This document shows positions 34,442-44,162 of a stretch of 55,082 bases of DNA, in pieces. Each line of letters starts with the position of its first letter. Position 1 is the stretch's first letter. Source of the stretch: Nitrospira sp. (GTDB lineage: Bacteria; Nitrospirota; Nitrospiria; Nitrospirales; Nitrospiraceae). The position numbers and the translations under genes are program-made. The stretch spans positions 1 through 55,082 of the forward strand of contig JANDJE010000015.1 of assembly GCA_024331095.1 (NCBI GenBank), given 5' to 3'. The notes under the pieces are model-generated. The model worked only from the letters and a program-made list of their open reading frames with translations, did no database searches and was not told the origin of the DNA.

Positions 34442-37400
34442 ATGTATCTCAAGTCCTTGGACATGCTGGGCTTTAAATCGTTTGTCGAGGGGAAGATCGA
34501 ATTCCCAGAGGGGGTCACCGCGGTCGTCGGTCCCAACGGAAGCGGAAAAAGTAATGTCGTCGATGCGATCCTCTGGGTCTTGGGCGAGCAAAGCACCAAA
34601 ACGCTCAGGAGCGAAAAGATGGAGGACGTCATTTTCAACGGCACGACGCTCAGAAAGCCGTTGGGAATGGCCGAAGTCTCGCTGACGATCGGGGGCCTGG
34701 ATCGGTCATCAATAAAATTGGATGGAGGCACGGGGTTACCCGGCCAATTGACCGAATTCCAGGAGCTGATGATCACTCGTCGGTTGTATCGGAACGGGGA
34801 GAGCGAATACTTCATCAATAAAACCCCTTGCCGGCTTAAAGACGTCCGGAGTCTGTTGCTTGACACTCGCGCGGGGAGCAAGGGGCACACGGTGATCGCT
34901 CAAGGCCAGATCGATCAGATTCTGAATGCCTCTCCGCGGGATCGGCGGGAGCTGATCGAAGAGACCGCCGGCATCATCCGTTATAAAAAGCAAAAGGCCG
35001 AGGCGCTACGGAAGCTCGACGTGACGCAGCAGAACTTGCTTCGGGTTCGGGACGTGATCGCAGAGGTGAAGAAACAGCTCAATTCTCTTGAGCGGCAGGC
35101 CCGTCAGGCGCGAACGTATCAGGCGTTGCAGCAGGAGGTTCGGGGGCTTGAAGTCGAGTTGCTGACGAGAGAATTCAGGGCGTTGCGGGCGGGATTGGCT
35201 GAGACGGAGGCGGAACTCGCCTCGTGTGACGCCAAAGAAACGTCGATCGCGGCGGAGCAGGCTCGGGTGGCGGCGGAACTGGAGCAGATCCGTCTTCAGG
35301 CTATTGCGACGAATGAAGCGATCGATCGGATCCGCCGGGCCTTCTCGGACGTGGAGCATCGACAGGGGCAGGCTCTGACGGCTTCGGAAGTGGCCAGGAA
35401 TCGGAGCCAATTATTCGAGCAACAACAACAGCAAGAGGCGAAGGAATTCGACGACCTTGCGCAAGTCGAAAAAGATCTGGAAGTCTCGCGCGAGGCGATC
35501 GAGGCCTCGTTGGCGCAGATAGAACGAGAACTCAAGGACCGCGAAGTCGTCTGCGCCGAGTTGGACCGGGAAATGGCCCGTCTTTCAGAACAACGGGCGA
35601 CGGCGGCGGTCGAAAAAGATCGTGGTCATCAAGATCTCCTCCGGTTGGCGGTGCAAGTGGCGAACGCGGAGCAGGCGCTGGCCCAGTCGGCTCTGCGCCT
35701 GGACGAGGCGACCAAGCGCGAGGCACTGTTGGGAGCGAATCTGGCCGACGCACTGGCCCAGCGCGCCGCCGTGACTGTGCAACGCGAGTCGCTGCGGCTG
35801 GAGCAGGGAGAAGCAGGCAAGTTGGTGGAGAGTTTGCGGGAGCGGCAAGAACTGACTCGAAGGAATGCGGCGCAGGTCGCCGAAGAACTCCGGGCACTCG
35901 ACGAAGTGATTTTACGCCGGTCCGAGGAATCGGCCGCCGTCGACTCTCGATTGAACGCCTTGCAGGCGCTGGTGCGGGAAGAAATGGGATACGGGCGGCA
36001 GGGAAGCGACGAGGCGACGGCGTTGAAATCCTGCGGCGGCGTCGGATACGCGCTGGCCGAATGGCTGACCGTTCCATCGGGACTGGATCGAGCCGTGGAA
36101 GCATTTCTCGGCGAACGCGTGCACGGATGGGTGGTCGATGAACCGGCGGTCGCCACGCGGGCTATCGAGTTTCTGCAGGAAAAATCGCTGGGACGCGGGA
36201 CGTTCATTCCAAAGCAGCCTCGGTGGGAACGGACGGCTGGGCAGGTGGAGGAGTGGTGGCCGGCGATGGCGGGACAGCCGGGTGTGCTGGGGCGCGCCGT
36301 CGATTTGATTCAGACGGAAGGGGATTTGCTCGCGGCTCGCGATAGCCTGTTCGATCGGGTCGTCTTCGTGGAATCTCTGCACGACGCCCTGCGGCTTTGG
36401 GAGCAACGGATGTGGTCGGACCAGCGAGGGCCCATATTGGTCACGCGAGCGGGAGAGATTGTGGATGCCTCGGGGATCATCAGCGGGGGGCAGGCGCGCG
36501 GAGATCGCGGATTGCTGGAACGGCGGCGGGAAGTCGTTGATCTCCAGAGAGAGCGGATGATTACTGCAACGGCGCTCGAGCAGGACAAGCAACGGCGGTT
36601 GGAATTACAGGCCAAGGCCGAGGAACTGTCGGCGCAAATGAAGCAGGTCACGGACGATTTGCGTGGGGCCGAGATGCGCGAACTGGCGTTGCGCAAAGAT
36701 GATCAGGCGTCGAATCAAGTGGCGGCCGATCTCGACCTCAAAGTGAAACATATTGAGGCGGACATTTCCAGCAACAAAGCGGCCGGGGAGCGATATGCGG
36801 AGGAAAAAAGAGCGATTGAGACGCAGCTTCAACAATGGATGATCGAGAAGGCCGACCGAGAGACGATCTTGGCTCAAATGCAGGAGCGGCTGGTCGAGAT
36901 CGATGGCCGGGGGCGGGCGCTTCAGGAGCGGCTCACCGAGGCGAGACTGCTGTTGGAAGGGCTACGGGCCAAACAAGAGCATGAACAGGCCGATCTGGCT
37001 CGCGTCATGCAGCAGCAGACGGACATGAGCCGACGGCGTCAATCGTTGACCCAACATCTGCAAGAGTTGGCGCGCGCGATTCAGGACAGCAAGGAGGAGC
37101 AGGCGAGACAGGAAGCGGTCTTCCGGGAACTCAGTGCATCAGCGGCGCAACTCAGCGCGGATCTGGCGTCGGTCCAAGAGCGGCAGGCTCAGGAATTGTC
37201 CGTTCGCCAGACGTTGGAAGCCGGCGCGGAGGAGATACGCAGAGAACTGGCGGCGGTGCGCGAGGCGCGAATGGGAGTTGAGGTGCGTCGGGCGCAGTTG
37301 CAGACGCAATTGAGCATGGTGGAAAGCACGTTATCGGGAACCTATCAATTGGAACCGCGGACGCTGGCCGACGATCAACCGACGTCCGGCGACCCGCCGG

Positions 37401-38131
37401 CGGAAGGGAGCGAAAGCGCGGCTCCGTCGTTGGCACGGGGTTCGGATGACGAGATCAAGGAGCAACTTCAGAAATTGCGCGAGCGATTGGATCGGATGGG
37501 CCCCATCAATCTGGCGGCCATTCGTGAACACGAGGAGTTGGAGCAGCGGCATACGTTTCTCTCGACTCAAGAGGAGGATCTCTCGAATTCGATCGGTTCG
37601 CTCAAGGCCATTATTCAGCGGATCAACCGCACGACCAAAGACATGTTCGCCTCGACCTTCGAGGACTTGCAGCAAAAGTTCGGCGAAGTGTTCGGCCAGT
37701 TCTTCCCGGGAGGCCGGGCTGAACTTCGGCTGGTCGAGGAGCCGCCTTCGGAAGACGCCGGCGAGCCGGGGGATCAAGAACCCGGCATCGACATCGTCGC
37801 GCAGCCGCCGGGCAAACGGCTCAAGAGCATCACGATGCTGTCGGGGGGGGAGAAAACGCTGACGGCGATGGCGCTGTTGTTCGCCAGCTTTCTGATCAGG
37901 CCGACGCCGTTTTGTCTTTTGGACGAAATCGACGCGCCGTTGGACGAGGAGAACATCGGTCGGTTCACCGCGGTGTTGCGGGATTTGTCGCAGAACGCTC
38001 AGTTCTTGGTCGTGACTCATAATAAACGAACAATGGCGATCGCCGACTCTCTTTTCGGAGTCACGATGGAAGAGCCGGGAGTCTCCAAGTTGGTGTCCGT
38101 ACGGTTGGCCGATCTTCAGCCGACCGCGTGA
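34442..38131 (+). CDS. smc: Chromosome segregation ATPase SMC
   Basis: 1229 aa with the complete SMC plan. The N-terminal Walker A is GPNGSGKSN in MLGFKSFVEGKIEF context. A long coiled coil (about 170-500) leads to a hinge (about 515-620, GVGYALAEWLTVPSGLDRAV), then a returning coiled coil (about 690-990) and a C-terminal head with LSGGEKTLTAMALLFASFL (signature) and FCLLDEIDAPLDEEN (Walker B). It organises and segregates the chromosome with ScpA/ScpB, which are not in the window. The linker before the C-head is rich in Pro and Glu. Confidence 0.97.
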   Translation: MYLKSLDMLGFKSFVEGKIEFPEGVTAVVGPNGSGKSNVVDAILWVLGEQSTKTLRSEKMEDVIFNGTTLRKPLGMAEVSLTIGGLDRSSIKLDGGTGLPGQLTEFQELMITRRLYRNGESEYFINKTPCRLKDVRSLLLDTRAGSKGHTVIAQGQIDQILNASPRDRRELIEETAGIIRYKKQKAEALRKLDVTQQNLLRVRDVIAEVKKQLNSLERQARQARTYQALQQEVRGLEVELLTREFRALRAGLAETEAELASCDAKETSIAAEQARVAAELEQIRLQAIATNEAIDRIRRAFSDVEHRQGQALTASEVARNRSQLFEQQQQQEAKEFDDLAQVEKDLEVSREAIEASLAQIERELKDREVVCAELDREMARLSEQRATAAVEKDRGHQDLLRLAVQVANAEQALAQSALRLDEATKREALLGANLADALAQRAAVTVQRESLRLEQGEAGKLVESLRERQELTRRNAAQVAEELRALDEVILRRSEESAAVDSRLNALQALVREEMGYGRQGSDEATALKSCGGVGYALAEWLTVPSGLDRAVEAFLGERVHGWVVDEPAVATRAIEFLQEKSLGRGTFIPKQPRWERTAGQVEEWWPAMAGQPGVLGRAVDLIQTEGDLLAARDSLFDRVVFVESLHDALRLWEQRMWSDQRGPILVTRAGEIVDASGIISGGQARGDRGLLERRREVVDLQRERMITATALEQDKQRRLELQAKAEELSAQMKQVTDDLRGAEMRELALRKDDQASNQVAADLDLKVKHIEADISSNKAAGERYAEEKRAIETQLQQWMIEKADRETILAQMQERLVEIDGRGRALQERLTEARLLLEGLRAKQEHEQADLARVMQQQTDMSRRRQSLTQHLQELARAIQDSKEEQARQEAVFRELSASAAQLSADLASVQERQAQELSVRQTLEAGAEEIRRELAAVREARMGVEVRRAQLQTQLSMVESTLSGTYQLEPRTLADDQPTSGDPPAEGSESAAPSLARGSDDEIKEQLQKLRERLDRMGPINLAAIREHEELEQRHTFLSTQEEDLSNSIGSLKAIIQRINRTTKDMFASTFEDLQQKFGEVFGQFFPGGRAELRLVEEPPSEDAGEPGDQEPGIDIVAQPPGKRLKSITMLSGGEKTLTAMALLFASFLIRPTPFCLLDEIDAPLDEENIGRFTAVLRDLSQNAQFLVVTHNKRTMAIADSLFGVTMEEPGVSKLVSVRLADLQPTA

Positions 38132-38172
38132 CCGAAAAGGCCAAGCGGACAAAGGACTTTTCGCGCGGTCGC

Positions 38173-38201
38173 TTGACTCCAATAGGGCCGTTTGTTATAA
38201 G
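38173..38201 (+). promoter_or_regulatory. Sigma-70 promoter for the squalene-hopene cyclase/Mla operon
   Basis: TTGACT (38173-38178), 17 bases and TATAAG (38196-38201) lie just after the smc stop and about 125 bases before the cyclase ATG. The strong match makes this the probable start of the seven-gene lipid operon. Confidence 0.75.
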
Positions 38202-38324
38202 CCCCCAGGCGGTCCAAGGCTCGTTAAGGTGCAATCGTAATGGAACAGATCGTTTGCACAAGATTTCTGTGCCTTGGGAAAAAAAGAGCGGGTTTCGTCC
38301 TGCTTCTCCAGCCGGAAAGATCGT

Positions 38325-40499
38325 ATGAATCTCATTCGCTCGCTTATCAGTCGTCTCTCTGAAGGTCTGCTTTCGACAAGTCCGGGGAAGCTCAGCCATG
38401 CCGTGGAGCCTTCTCCATCGCCGTCGCTGCGGCTCGTCTCCGAGAAGATGACGGGGTTGCCGTCGTTGGAGCCGGCGACTCGGCGTGCAACCGGCCATGC
38501 TCACAACCAGCCTGATGCGATCGACGACGCCATCCGGCGAAGCCAGACGTGGTTCCTGAATCGCCAGTGCGCGGAAGGATACTGGGTGGCGGAGCTTGAG
38601 GCGGACACTACGTTAACGTCCGAATACATCATGCTCCGCCGGTTTCTTGATCGCGTGGACCCCGATCGTGAAGAGAAGGCCGTGCGGTACTTGAAGGCCA
38701 CGCAATTGCCGGACGGCGGCTGGCCGATCTATTACGGCGGACCGTCCGAAATCAGCGCGTCCGTTAAGGCGTATTTCGCCCTCAAATTGACCGGCGTGTC
38801 GGCCGACGAGCCGTTTATGGTTCGAGCCAAGGAACGTATTCTGGCCATGGGCGGCGTGGTGCAAGCCAACGTCTTCACCAAGATCGCCTTGGCGCTGTTC
38901 GATCAATACGATTGGGAAGGCGTGCCGCACATGCCCGTCGAAATCATGTTGCTGCCAAAAAAATTCTACTTTAACGTCTATGCCATCTCGTATTGGTCGA
39001 GGGCCGTCCTGATTCCATTGCTCATCGTGTTCGCGTACCGTCCGGTGTGCCGGATTTCGCATGAGCAGGGCATTGATGAACTGTATCCTGTTCCTCGCCG
39101 GACGATTCGCTATTGGAAATACCCGCCGTTCAATAAAGATCAGGATTGGTTTACGCCGCACAATTTCTTCGTGGCGCTTGATGCGTTGCTGAAGGTTTAT
39201 GATCGGATGCCTCTGCGGGCGTTGCGCAGGAAAGCCTTGAAAAAAGCCGCAGACTGGATGCTGGAGCACATGAAGGGAACCGGAGGGCTCGGCGCCATTT
39301 ATCCGGCCATGGCCAACTCCATCATGGCGCTACAGTGCATGGGCTACGACGCGGACGACCCCCTCGTCGTCAAGGCGTTGCGTGAGATCGAGGAATTGGA
39401 AGTGTACGATTCGGTGGAGTTGGACGGCCGGTCTGTTCCCGCCCTCCATCTGCAGCCCTGCTTTTCTCCGATTTGGGATACGGCGTTGCTCATCAATGCC
39501 ATGATCGAGTCCGGCATGCCGCAAGACCATCCCGCCTTGCAGAAAGCCGCGGCGTATCTGATGTCCAGGCAGGCCAAGAAGGAAGGAGACTGGATTGTCT
39601 CCTCCCCCGGGGCCGAACCAGGCGGATGGTACTTCCAGTTTGAGAATGAGCTGTATCCGGACGTCGACGATTCCGCCGTCGTGCTCATGGGGCTTGCGAA
39701 ATTGAAGATGGCTCAAGCCGCCGAGCAACGGGAGTCGATCCGCCGCGGCATGAAGTGGGTCCTGGCCATGCAAGGGTCGGACGGAGGATGGGGAGCGTAC
39801 GATAAGGATAACAATCGCGTCGTTTTCAATTATATTCCGTTTGCGGATCACCGTGCGTTGCTGGATCCCAGTACGTCGGACTTGACCGGACGATGTCTGG
39901 AGATGCTCGGGACGTTGGGGTACGATCGGACGCACCCCGCCGTCGGGCCGGCCTTGGCGTTTTTGAAGAAGGAACAGGAACAGGACGGCAGTTGGTACGG
40001 ACGGTGGGGCGTCAACTACATTTATGGAACGTGGTCCGTCCTGGCTGGCCTTCGCGCCATAGGGGAAGATCCGTCGTCTCCGTACATCCGCCGGGCCGTC
40101 TCATGGTTGGAATCGAAACAAAATCCGGACGGCGGATGGGGCGAGTCTTGTCTGTCGTATGCGGATCCCGCCTTTAGCGGCAAAGGGGAGAGCACGCCGT
40201 CGCAGACGGCCTGGGCCTTGATGGGATTGATGTCCGCCGGCGTGGTGGATTCGTTCAGCGTCGCGCGCGGGGTGCAATTTCTCCTGCGCCATCAAATGAA
40301 GGACGGGTCATGGGAAGAGGTTCGCCATACCGGTACGGGATTCCCGCGCGTGTTCTACCTCCGTTATCATTGGTACTGCCAGTATTTCCCGTTGTGGGCG
40401 CTCGCGATGTACCGGAACCTCCGGGCTCGAGGGAAAACCCGGGCGGACGAATTGCGCCATCATGTCCAGGCCGCCGGGTCGCACCGGACTGATCATTGA
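38325..40499 (+). CDS. shc: Squalene-hopene cyclase
   Basis: About 724 aa from the ATG at 38325. The catalytic DxDD motif is DVDD at residues 446-449 within ELYPDVDDSAVVLMG. QW repeats are abundant (QLPDGGWPIYYGG, QGSDGGWGAYD, QEQDGSWYGRWG, QNPDGGWGES, QMKDGSWEE). It cyclises squalene to hopene in the inner membrane, the committed hopanoid step. It begins an operon: hpnG overlaps its stop, and mlaEFDC plus an Omp85 gene follow. The first 60 residues are an unconserved extension with Ser/Pro-rich sequence. Confidence 0.96.
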   Translation: MNLIRSLISRLSEGLLSTSPGKLSHAVEPSPSPSLRLVSEKMTGLPSLEPATRRATGHAHNQPDAIDDAIRRSQTWFLNRQCAEGYWVAELEADTTLTSEYIMLRRFLDRVDPDREEKAVRYLKATQLPDGGWPIYYGGPSEISASVKAYFALKLTGVSADEPFMVRAKERILAMGGVVQANVFTKIALALFDQYDWEGVPHMPVEIMLLPKKFYFNVYAISYWSRAVLIPLLIVFAYRPVCRISHEQGIDELYPVPRRTIRYWKYPPFNKDQDWFTPHNFFVALDALLKVYDRMPLRALRRKALKKAADWMLEHMKGTGGLGAIYPAMANSIMALQCMGYDADDPLVVKALREIEELEVYDSVELDGRSVPALHLQPCFSPIWDTALLINAMIESGMPQDHPALQKAAAYLMSRQAKKEGDWIVSSPGAEPGGWYFQFENELYPDVDDSAVVLMGLAKLKMAQAAEQRESIRRGMKWVLAMQGSDGGWGAYDKDNNRVVFNYIPFADHRALLDPSTSDLTGRCLEMLGTLGYDRTHPAVGPALAFLKKEQEQDGSWYGRWGVNYIYGTWSVLAGLRAIGEDPSSPYIRRAVSWLESKQNPDGGWGESCLSYADPAFSGKGESTPSQTAWALMGLMSAGVVDSFSVARGVQFLLRHQMKDGSWEEVRHTGTGFPRVFYLRYHWYCQYFPLWALAMYRNLRARGKTRADELRHHVQAAGSHRTDH

Positions 40500-41332
40500 C
40501 CGCCGAAGATTCCGCCTCTCCGATCGATTTCTTTCCTCTTCCCGGCATGACGCCGATCAAGCGGGTTGCACTGTTCGCTGCGACTTCATGGGAGATAGAG
40601 GCCGTCCGCGCCGCGTTCGGAACGGAAACTCGGCAGGATGTCGCTCGGCAGGATGTCGATGGGACGGCGGTCCTGGTGTATAAGGAAGGCACCCGCGAGT
40701 ATTGGTTGGCCAGAACCGGTATCGGGCCGGAGAAGGCCGCCAGGGCCGCCCAAAGACTGCTGATGCGTCACCCCTTCAGTCTGGTGGTTTCAACCGGGTT
40801 TGCCTGTGCTCTTGTCCCGACGGAGATCGGGGCTGTGCTGCTCGGCCGTGAGGCGATTGCTATGGGAAAAGGAGACGTCGGTCGGCCCTCGATAATGGAG
40901 ATGCCGGATGACGAAGGGGAAGTGATGATTCGGTTGGCCCAGATGAGCGGGCAAGCCAATCATGTCGGTCGATTCGTCTCCACTGATCGTATTGTCGGCA
41001 GCGCGGCGGACAAACGACAGTTTGCCGGCCTCACCGGTGCGGTCGGCTTGGATATGGAAAGCGCGGCGTTGGCGGAGGAGGCGCGGCGTGCCCGAGTGTC
41101 GTTTGTTATCGTCCGCACGGTCTCGGATCTCTTGGATGAAGATCTTTCTCTGGATTTCAACCTGTTTCTCCAACCGGCCGGCTGGCTGAAAGGCATGGCC
41201 TCGGTGGTGGGGCATCCCTCCCGATTGGCGGGTCTGTGGCGGCTTCGTCGGCAGAGCCGGACGGCGGCCGGCAATCTGACCGCGTTTTTCAAGCGCTATG
41301 TCGGTACGGTTGCCGGGCGATTTGAAGCCTGA
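40496..41332 (+). CDS. hpnG: Hopanoid-associated nucleoside phosphorylase (HpnG-like)
   Basis: 278 aa from a TTG overlapping the cyclase TGA (TTGA); an ATG at 40547 would remove 17 residues and is a good alternative. The nucleosidase/phosphorylase fold is seen in RTGIGPEKAARAAQ, VVSTGFACALVP, DRIVGSAADKR and VGLDMESAALAEEA (substrate-binding Met-Glu-Ser and Asp). HpnG removes adenine from adenosylhopane to give ribosylhopane. Immediate linkage to shc supports this role. HpnH, which makes adenosylhopane, is not in the window. Confidence 0.88.
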   Translation: MTAEDSASPIDFFPLPGMTPIKRVALFAATSWEIEAVRAAFGTETRQDVARQDVDGTAVLVYKEGTREYWLARTGIGPEKAARAAQRLLMRHPFSLVVSTGFACALVPTEIGAVLLGREAIAMGKGDVGRPSIMEMPDDEGEVMIRLAQMSGQANHVGRFVSTDRIVGSAADKRQFAGLTGAVGLDMESAALAEEARRARVSFVIVRTVSDLLDEDLSLDFNLFLQPAGWLKGMASVVGHPSRLAGLWRLRRQSRTAAGNLTAFFKRYVGTVAGRFEA

Positions 41333-41341
41333 CGATACTCT

Positions 41342-42112
41342 ATGATCACGATGCTGGAACGGCTCGGACGCTGGGCAATGAACGTGGTCGGTGAGATGGG
41401 CCGGATGTTGATCTTCGTGGTTTCGTCCGTTGCCTGGCTGTTTCGCCCGCCCTTCCGGGTCGTTCAGATCGTCAAACAACTGCATTTCATCGGATATAAG
41501 TCGACGTTCGTCGTCGTATTGACGGCCGCCTTTACGGGCATGGTGCTGGCTCTTCAAGGGTACTACACGCTTCGGAAATTCGGATCCGAAGGGCTGCTGG
41601 GCTCGGCGGTGGCGCTCAGCATGATTCGGGAGTTGGGGCCCGTGCTGGCGGCGCTGATGGTGACGGCCCGAGCCGGCTCGGCGATGACGGCGGAAATCGG
41701 CATCATGCGGATTACGGAGCAAATCGACGCGCTCGACACCATGGCGGTCAATCCGCTTCAGTACTTGATCGCGCCGAAGCTTGTCGCCGGCTTGATCGGC
41801 GTCCCGTTGCTGGTGGCGATTTTCGACGTCGTCGGGATTTACGGCGGCCATTTGGTCGGCGTGGAGTTGTTAGGTGTCAATGCCGGGTCCTATTGGAATT
41901 CGATCGCGTCGTCGGTCGAATGGAAAGACGTCTACGGGGGCATTCTCAAATCTATCAGCTTCGGACTGATCGTCAGTTGGGTCTGCACGTACAAGGGGTT
42001 TTACACCAGGATGAGCGCGGAAGGGTTGGGCACGGCCACGACGGAGGCGGTGGTGTTGTCTTCGGTTCTGATTCTCGTGTGGGATTATTTCTTGACGTCG
42101 GTGCTGTTGTAA
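41342..42112 (+). CDS. mlaE: MlaE-type ABC lipid transporter permease
   Basis: 256 aa with five or six hydrophobic segments. The MlaE/YrbE family pattern is clear: FTGMVLALQGYYTLRKFGSE, then SMIRELGPVLAALMVTARAG, EIGIMRITEQIDALDTMAVN and a C-terminal FYTRMSAEGLGTATTEAVV. It forms the inner-membrane channel of the Mla complex that moves lipids between inner and outer membranes. It is followed by genes for the ATPase, MCE and periplasmic carrier components, in the order E-F-D-C. Confidence 0.95.
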   Translation: MITMLERLGRWAMNVVGEMGRMLIFVVSSVAWLFRPPFRVVQIVKQLHFIGYKSTFVVVLTAAFTGMVLALQGYYTLRKFGSEGLLGSAVALSMIRELGPVLAALMVTARAGSAMTAEIGIMRITEQIDALDTMAVNPLQYLIAPKLVAGLIGVPLLVAIFDVVGIYGGHLVGVELLGVNAGSYWNSIASSVEWKDVYGGILKSISFGLIVSWVCTYKGFYTRMSAEGLGTATTEAVVLSSVLILVWDYFLTSVLL

Positions 42113-42164
42113 GAGCGGTCGGTCGTTTGGTTGAAGGCCGCAAGTTCTCGTAAGTGATCCCTTG

Positions 42165-42956
42165 ATGCGAAGGCCGCAGGCCTCGAATCCGTGGAAGATG
42201 ATCAAACTGGTCGGCGTGACAAAAACCTTGGGCGGGCATGCGGTGCTGCGGGGAGTGGACCTTGTCATTCCGCCGCGGAAGCTGACGACCATCATCGGTC
42301 GCAGCGGAGAAGGCAAGAGCGTGCTGCTCAAACACATGATCGGGCTGATGCAACCAGACTCGGGAGAAGTGTGGGTCGATGGGATGGAAATCTCGCGATT
42401 GCGGGGCCGCGCGCTCAACGACGTCCGCAAACGGTTTGCGATGTTGTTTCAGGGGGCGGCGTTGTTCGACTCGCTGACGGTGTTCGAGAACGTGGCATTT
42501 CCGTTGCGTGAACGACTTCGCATGAAAGGGCCGGAGGTCGCCGGCCGCGTCGAAGAGAAACTGGAGCAGGTCGGTCTGGCCGGGATGGGACATAAATTCC
42601 CCGCCGAGCTGAGCGGGGGCATGCGCAAACGCGCCGGTTTGGCGCGGGCGCTGGTCATGCAGCCGGAGATCATTCTCTTTGATGAGCCGACGACCGGCCT
42701 TGACCCGCTGATGGCCAAGTCGATCCATGATCTCATTACCGGCATGCAGCGCAAATTCGGGTTCACCGCCGTGATGGTCAGCCATGAAATTCCGGAAATT
42801 TTCGGCATTTCCGACTATGTCGCCATGTTGAAGGGCGGACGCATTGCGCTGATGGCGGAACCCCTGGAATTCCAGCGAACGGAAGATCCGGACATTCGGG
42901 AATTCATCTCGGTCGGGGGAACCGTCTCGTTGCGCACGGTCGCTCCCGGCGGATAA
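42165..42956 (+). CDS. mlaF: MlaF-type ABC transporter ATP-binding protein
   Basis: 263 aa from the ATG at 42165 (an internal ATG at 42198 is possible and gives MIKLVGVTKTLGG). Walker A is IIGRSGEGKSVLLKH, with GEGKS in place of the commoner GSGKS; the Q-loop is FQGAALFDSLTVFEN, the signature ELSGGMRKRAGLARAL, Walker B IILFDEPTTGLDP and the switch His SHEIPEIF. It powers the Mla lipid transporter with MlaE. Confidence 0.95.
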   Translation: MRRPQASNPWKMIKLVGVTKTLGGHAVLRGVDLVIPPRKLTTIIGRSGEGKSVLLKHMIGLMQPDSGEVWVDGMEISRLRGRALNDVRKRFAMLFQGAALFDSLTVFENVAFPLRERLRMKGPEVAGRVEEKLEQVGLAGMGHKFPAELSGGMRKRAGLARALVMQPEIILFDEPTTGLDPLMAKSIHDLITGMQRKFGFTAVMVSHEIPEIFGISDYVAMLKGGRIALMAEPLEFQRTEDPDIREFISVGGTVSLRTVAPGG

Positions 42957-42970
42957 GAGGGGGGTACGGC

Positions 42971-43414
42971 ATGGAGAAAAGCAGGCTGGAATTGACCGTC
43001 GGGGTGTTCGTGTTGGTCGGGATCGTCTGTTTGGGCTATCTCTCGATCAAGCTCGGCAAGCTGGAATTGGTCGGCGGCGATCTGTACGAGGTGGACGCGC
43101 CGTTTAACTCGGCATCCGGTCTCAAACCCGGCGCGGCCGTGGAAATCGCCGGCGTCGAGGTGGGACGGGTCAAATCGATCGTGCTGAAGGACGATCAAGC
43201 CGTTGTCCGGTTGGCGGTGCACAACAATGTCAAGCTCTACACCGACACCTTCGCGTCGATTAAGACGAGGGGGATCATCGGGGAGAAGTTCGTGTCGTTG
43301 TCGCCAGGCGGGGGTGGCGAGCCGTTGCAAGCGGGCGGCATAATCCGCGATACTGAGTCCGGGTTGGACTTGGAGGAGTTGGTCAGCCAATATGTGCATG
43401 GAAAGGTGAAGTAA
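42971..43414 (+). CDS. mlaD: MlaD-type MCE-domain lipid-binding protein
   Basis: 147 aa. One N-terminal membrane helix (LTVGVFVLVGIVCLGYLSI, about 8-27) anchors an MCE domain: YEVDAPFNSASGLKPGAAVE, IAGVEVGRVKSI, TDTFASIKTRGIIGEKFVSL. MlaD hexamers form the periplasmic ring on MlaE and pass lipid to the carrier. The C-terminus ends LEELVSQYVHGKVK, shorter than in many relatives. It starts 14 bases after mlaF. Confidence 0.95.
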   Translation: MEKSRLELTVGVFVLVGIVCLGYLSIKLGKLELVGGDLYEVDAPFNSASGLKPGAAVEIAGVEVGRVKSIVLKDDQAVVRLAVHNNVKLYTDTFASIKTRGIIGEKFVSLSPGGGGEPLQAGGIIRDTESGLDLEELVSQYVHGKVK

Positions 43415-43466
43415 GCGAGTCGAGTCTTAAGAGTCTGCAAACGATCTTGTGTTGGGAGGAAAGGGC

Positions 43467-44126
43467 ATGGCGATATTTCTTCAAGGAGAAGTAAACCAGC
43501 CGGCTCGCGGGGTTCTGAAACGGCGCATGGCGACGTGGGGCCTCGGTCTCGCCGTCGTTGTCGTGTCGTTGTCGCCGGTCGTCGGGCACGCGGGAGCTCC
43601 GACGGAAGCAATGAGAACGACGATCGACGAAGTGTTGCGCATTCTCCGTCAGGATGAGCTCAAACAGCCGGGGAAGGCTGAGGAGCGCCGGCAAATGCTG
43701 GAGCGGGTCGTGGAGGCTCGCTTCGATTATCAAGAGATGTCGAAACGCGCGCTGGGCGCTCCGTGGAACACCTTGTCCGATGAAGAGAAACGGGAGTTCG
43801 TGACGTTGTTTCGCACGTTGCTGACGAATTCGTATGCCGACAAGATCGAGACCTATTCCGGCGAAGGCGTCCAATACTTGAACGAGCGGACCGAAAAGGA
43901 ATACGCGGAAGTCAGGACGAAGGTTCTGTCGGATAAAACGGAAATCCCTCTTGACTATCGGTTGATTCAAAAGGCGAATGATTGGCGCGTGTACGACGTC
44001 GTAATCGACGGGGTCAGCCTGGTGAATAACTACCGGGGGCAATTTGCCAAGATCATTAAGACGTCTTCCTATGCCGATCTTGTCGAACAACTCCGCAAAA
44101 AGTCGGAGAAGATCAAATCTCCATAG
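43467..44126 (+). CDS. mlaC: MlaC-type periplasmic lipid carrier
   Basis: 219 aa from the ATG at 43467, preceded by GGGAGG; upstream GTG/TTG codons in frame are less likely. A late signal peptide (about 20-42, WGLGLAVVVVSLSPVVGHAG) precedes the MlaC/Tgt2 domain: RFDYQEMSKRALGAPWNTL, FVTLFRTLLTNSYADKIETY, VRTKVLSDKTEIPLDYRL, WRVYDVVIDGVSLVNNYR. It shuttles lipid across the periplasm between MlaD and an outer-membrane partner. The next gene may encode that partner. Confidence 0.93.
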   Translation: MAIFLQGEVNQPARGVLKRRMATWGLGLAVVVVSLSPVVGHAGAPTEAMRTTIDEVLRILRQDELKQPGKAEERRQMLERVVEARFDYQEMSKRALGAPWNTLSDEEKREFVTLFRTLLTNSYADKIETYSGEGVQYLNERTEKEYAEVRTKVLSDKTEIPLDYRLIQKANDWRVYDVVIDGVSLVNNYRGQFAKIIKTSSYADLVEQLRKKSEKIKSP

Positions 44127-44162
44127 CAGTCGTATCGTCGCTTCGAAGGTACGAGACCGTTC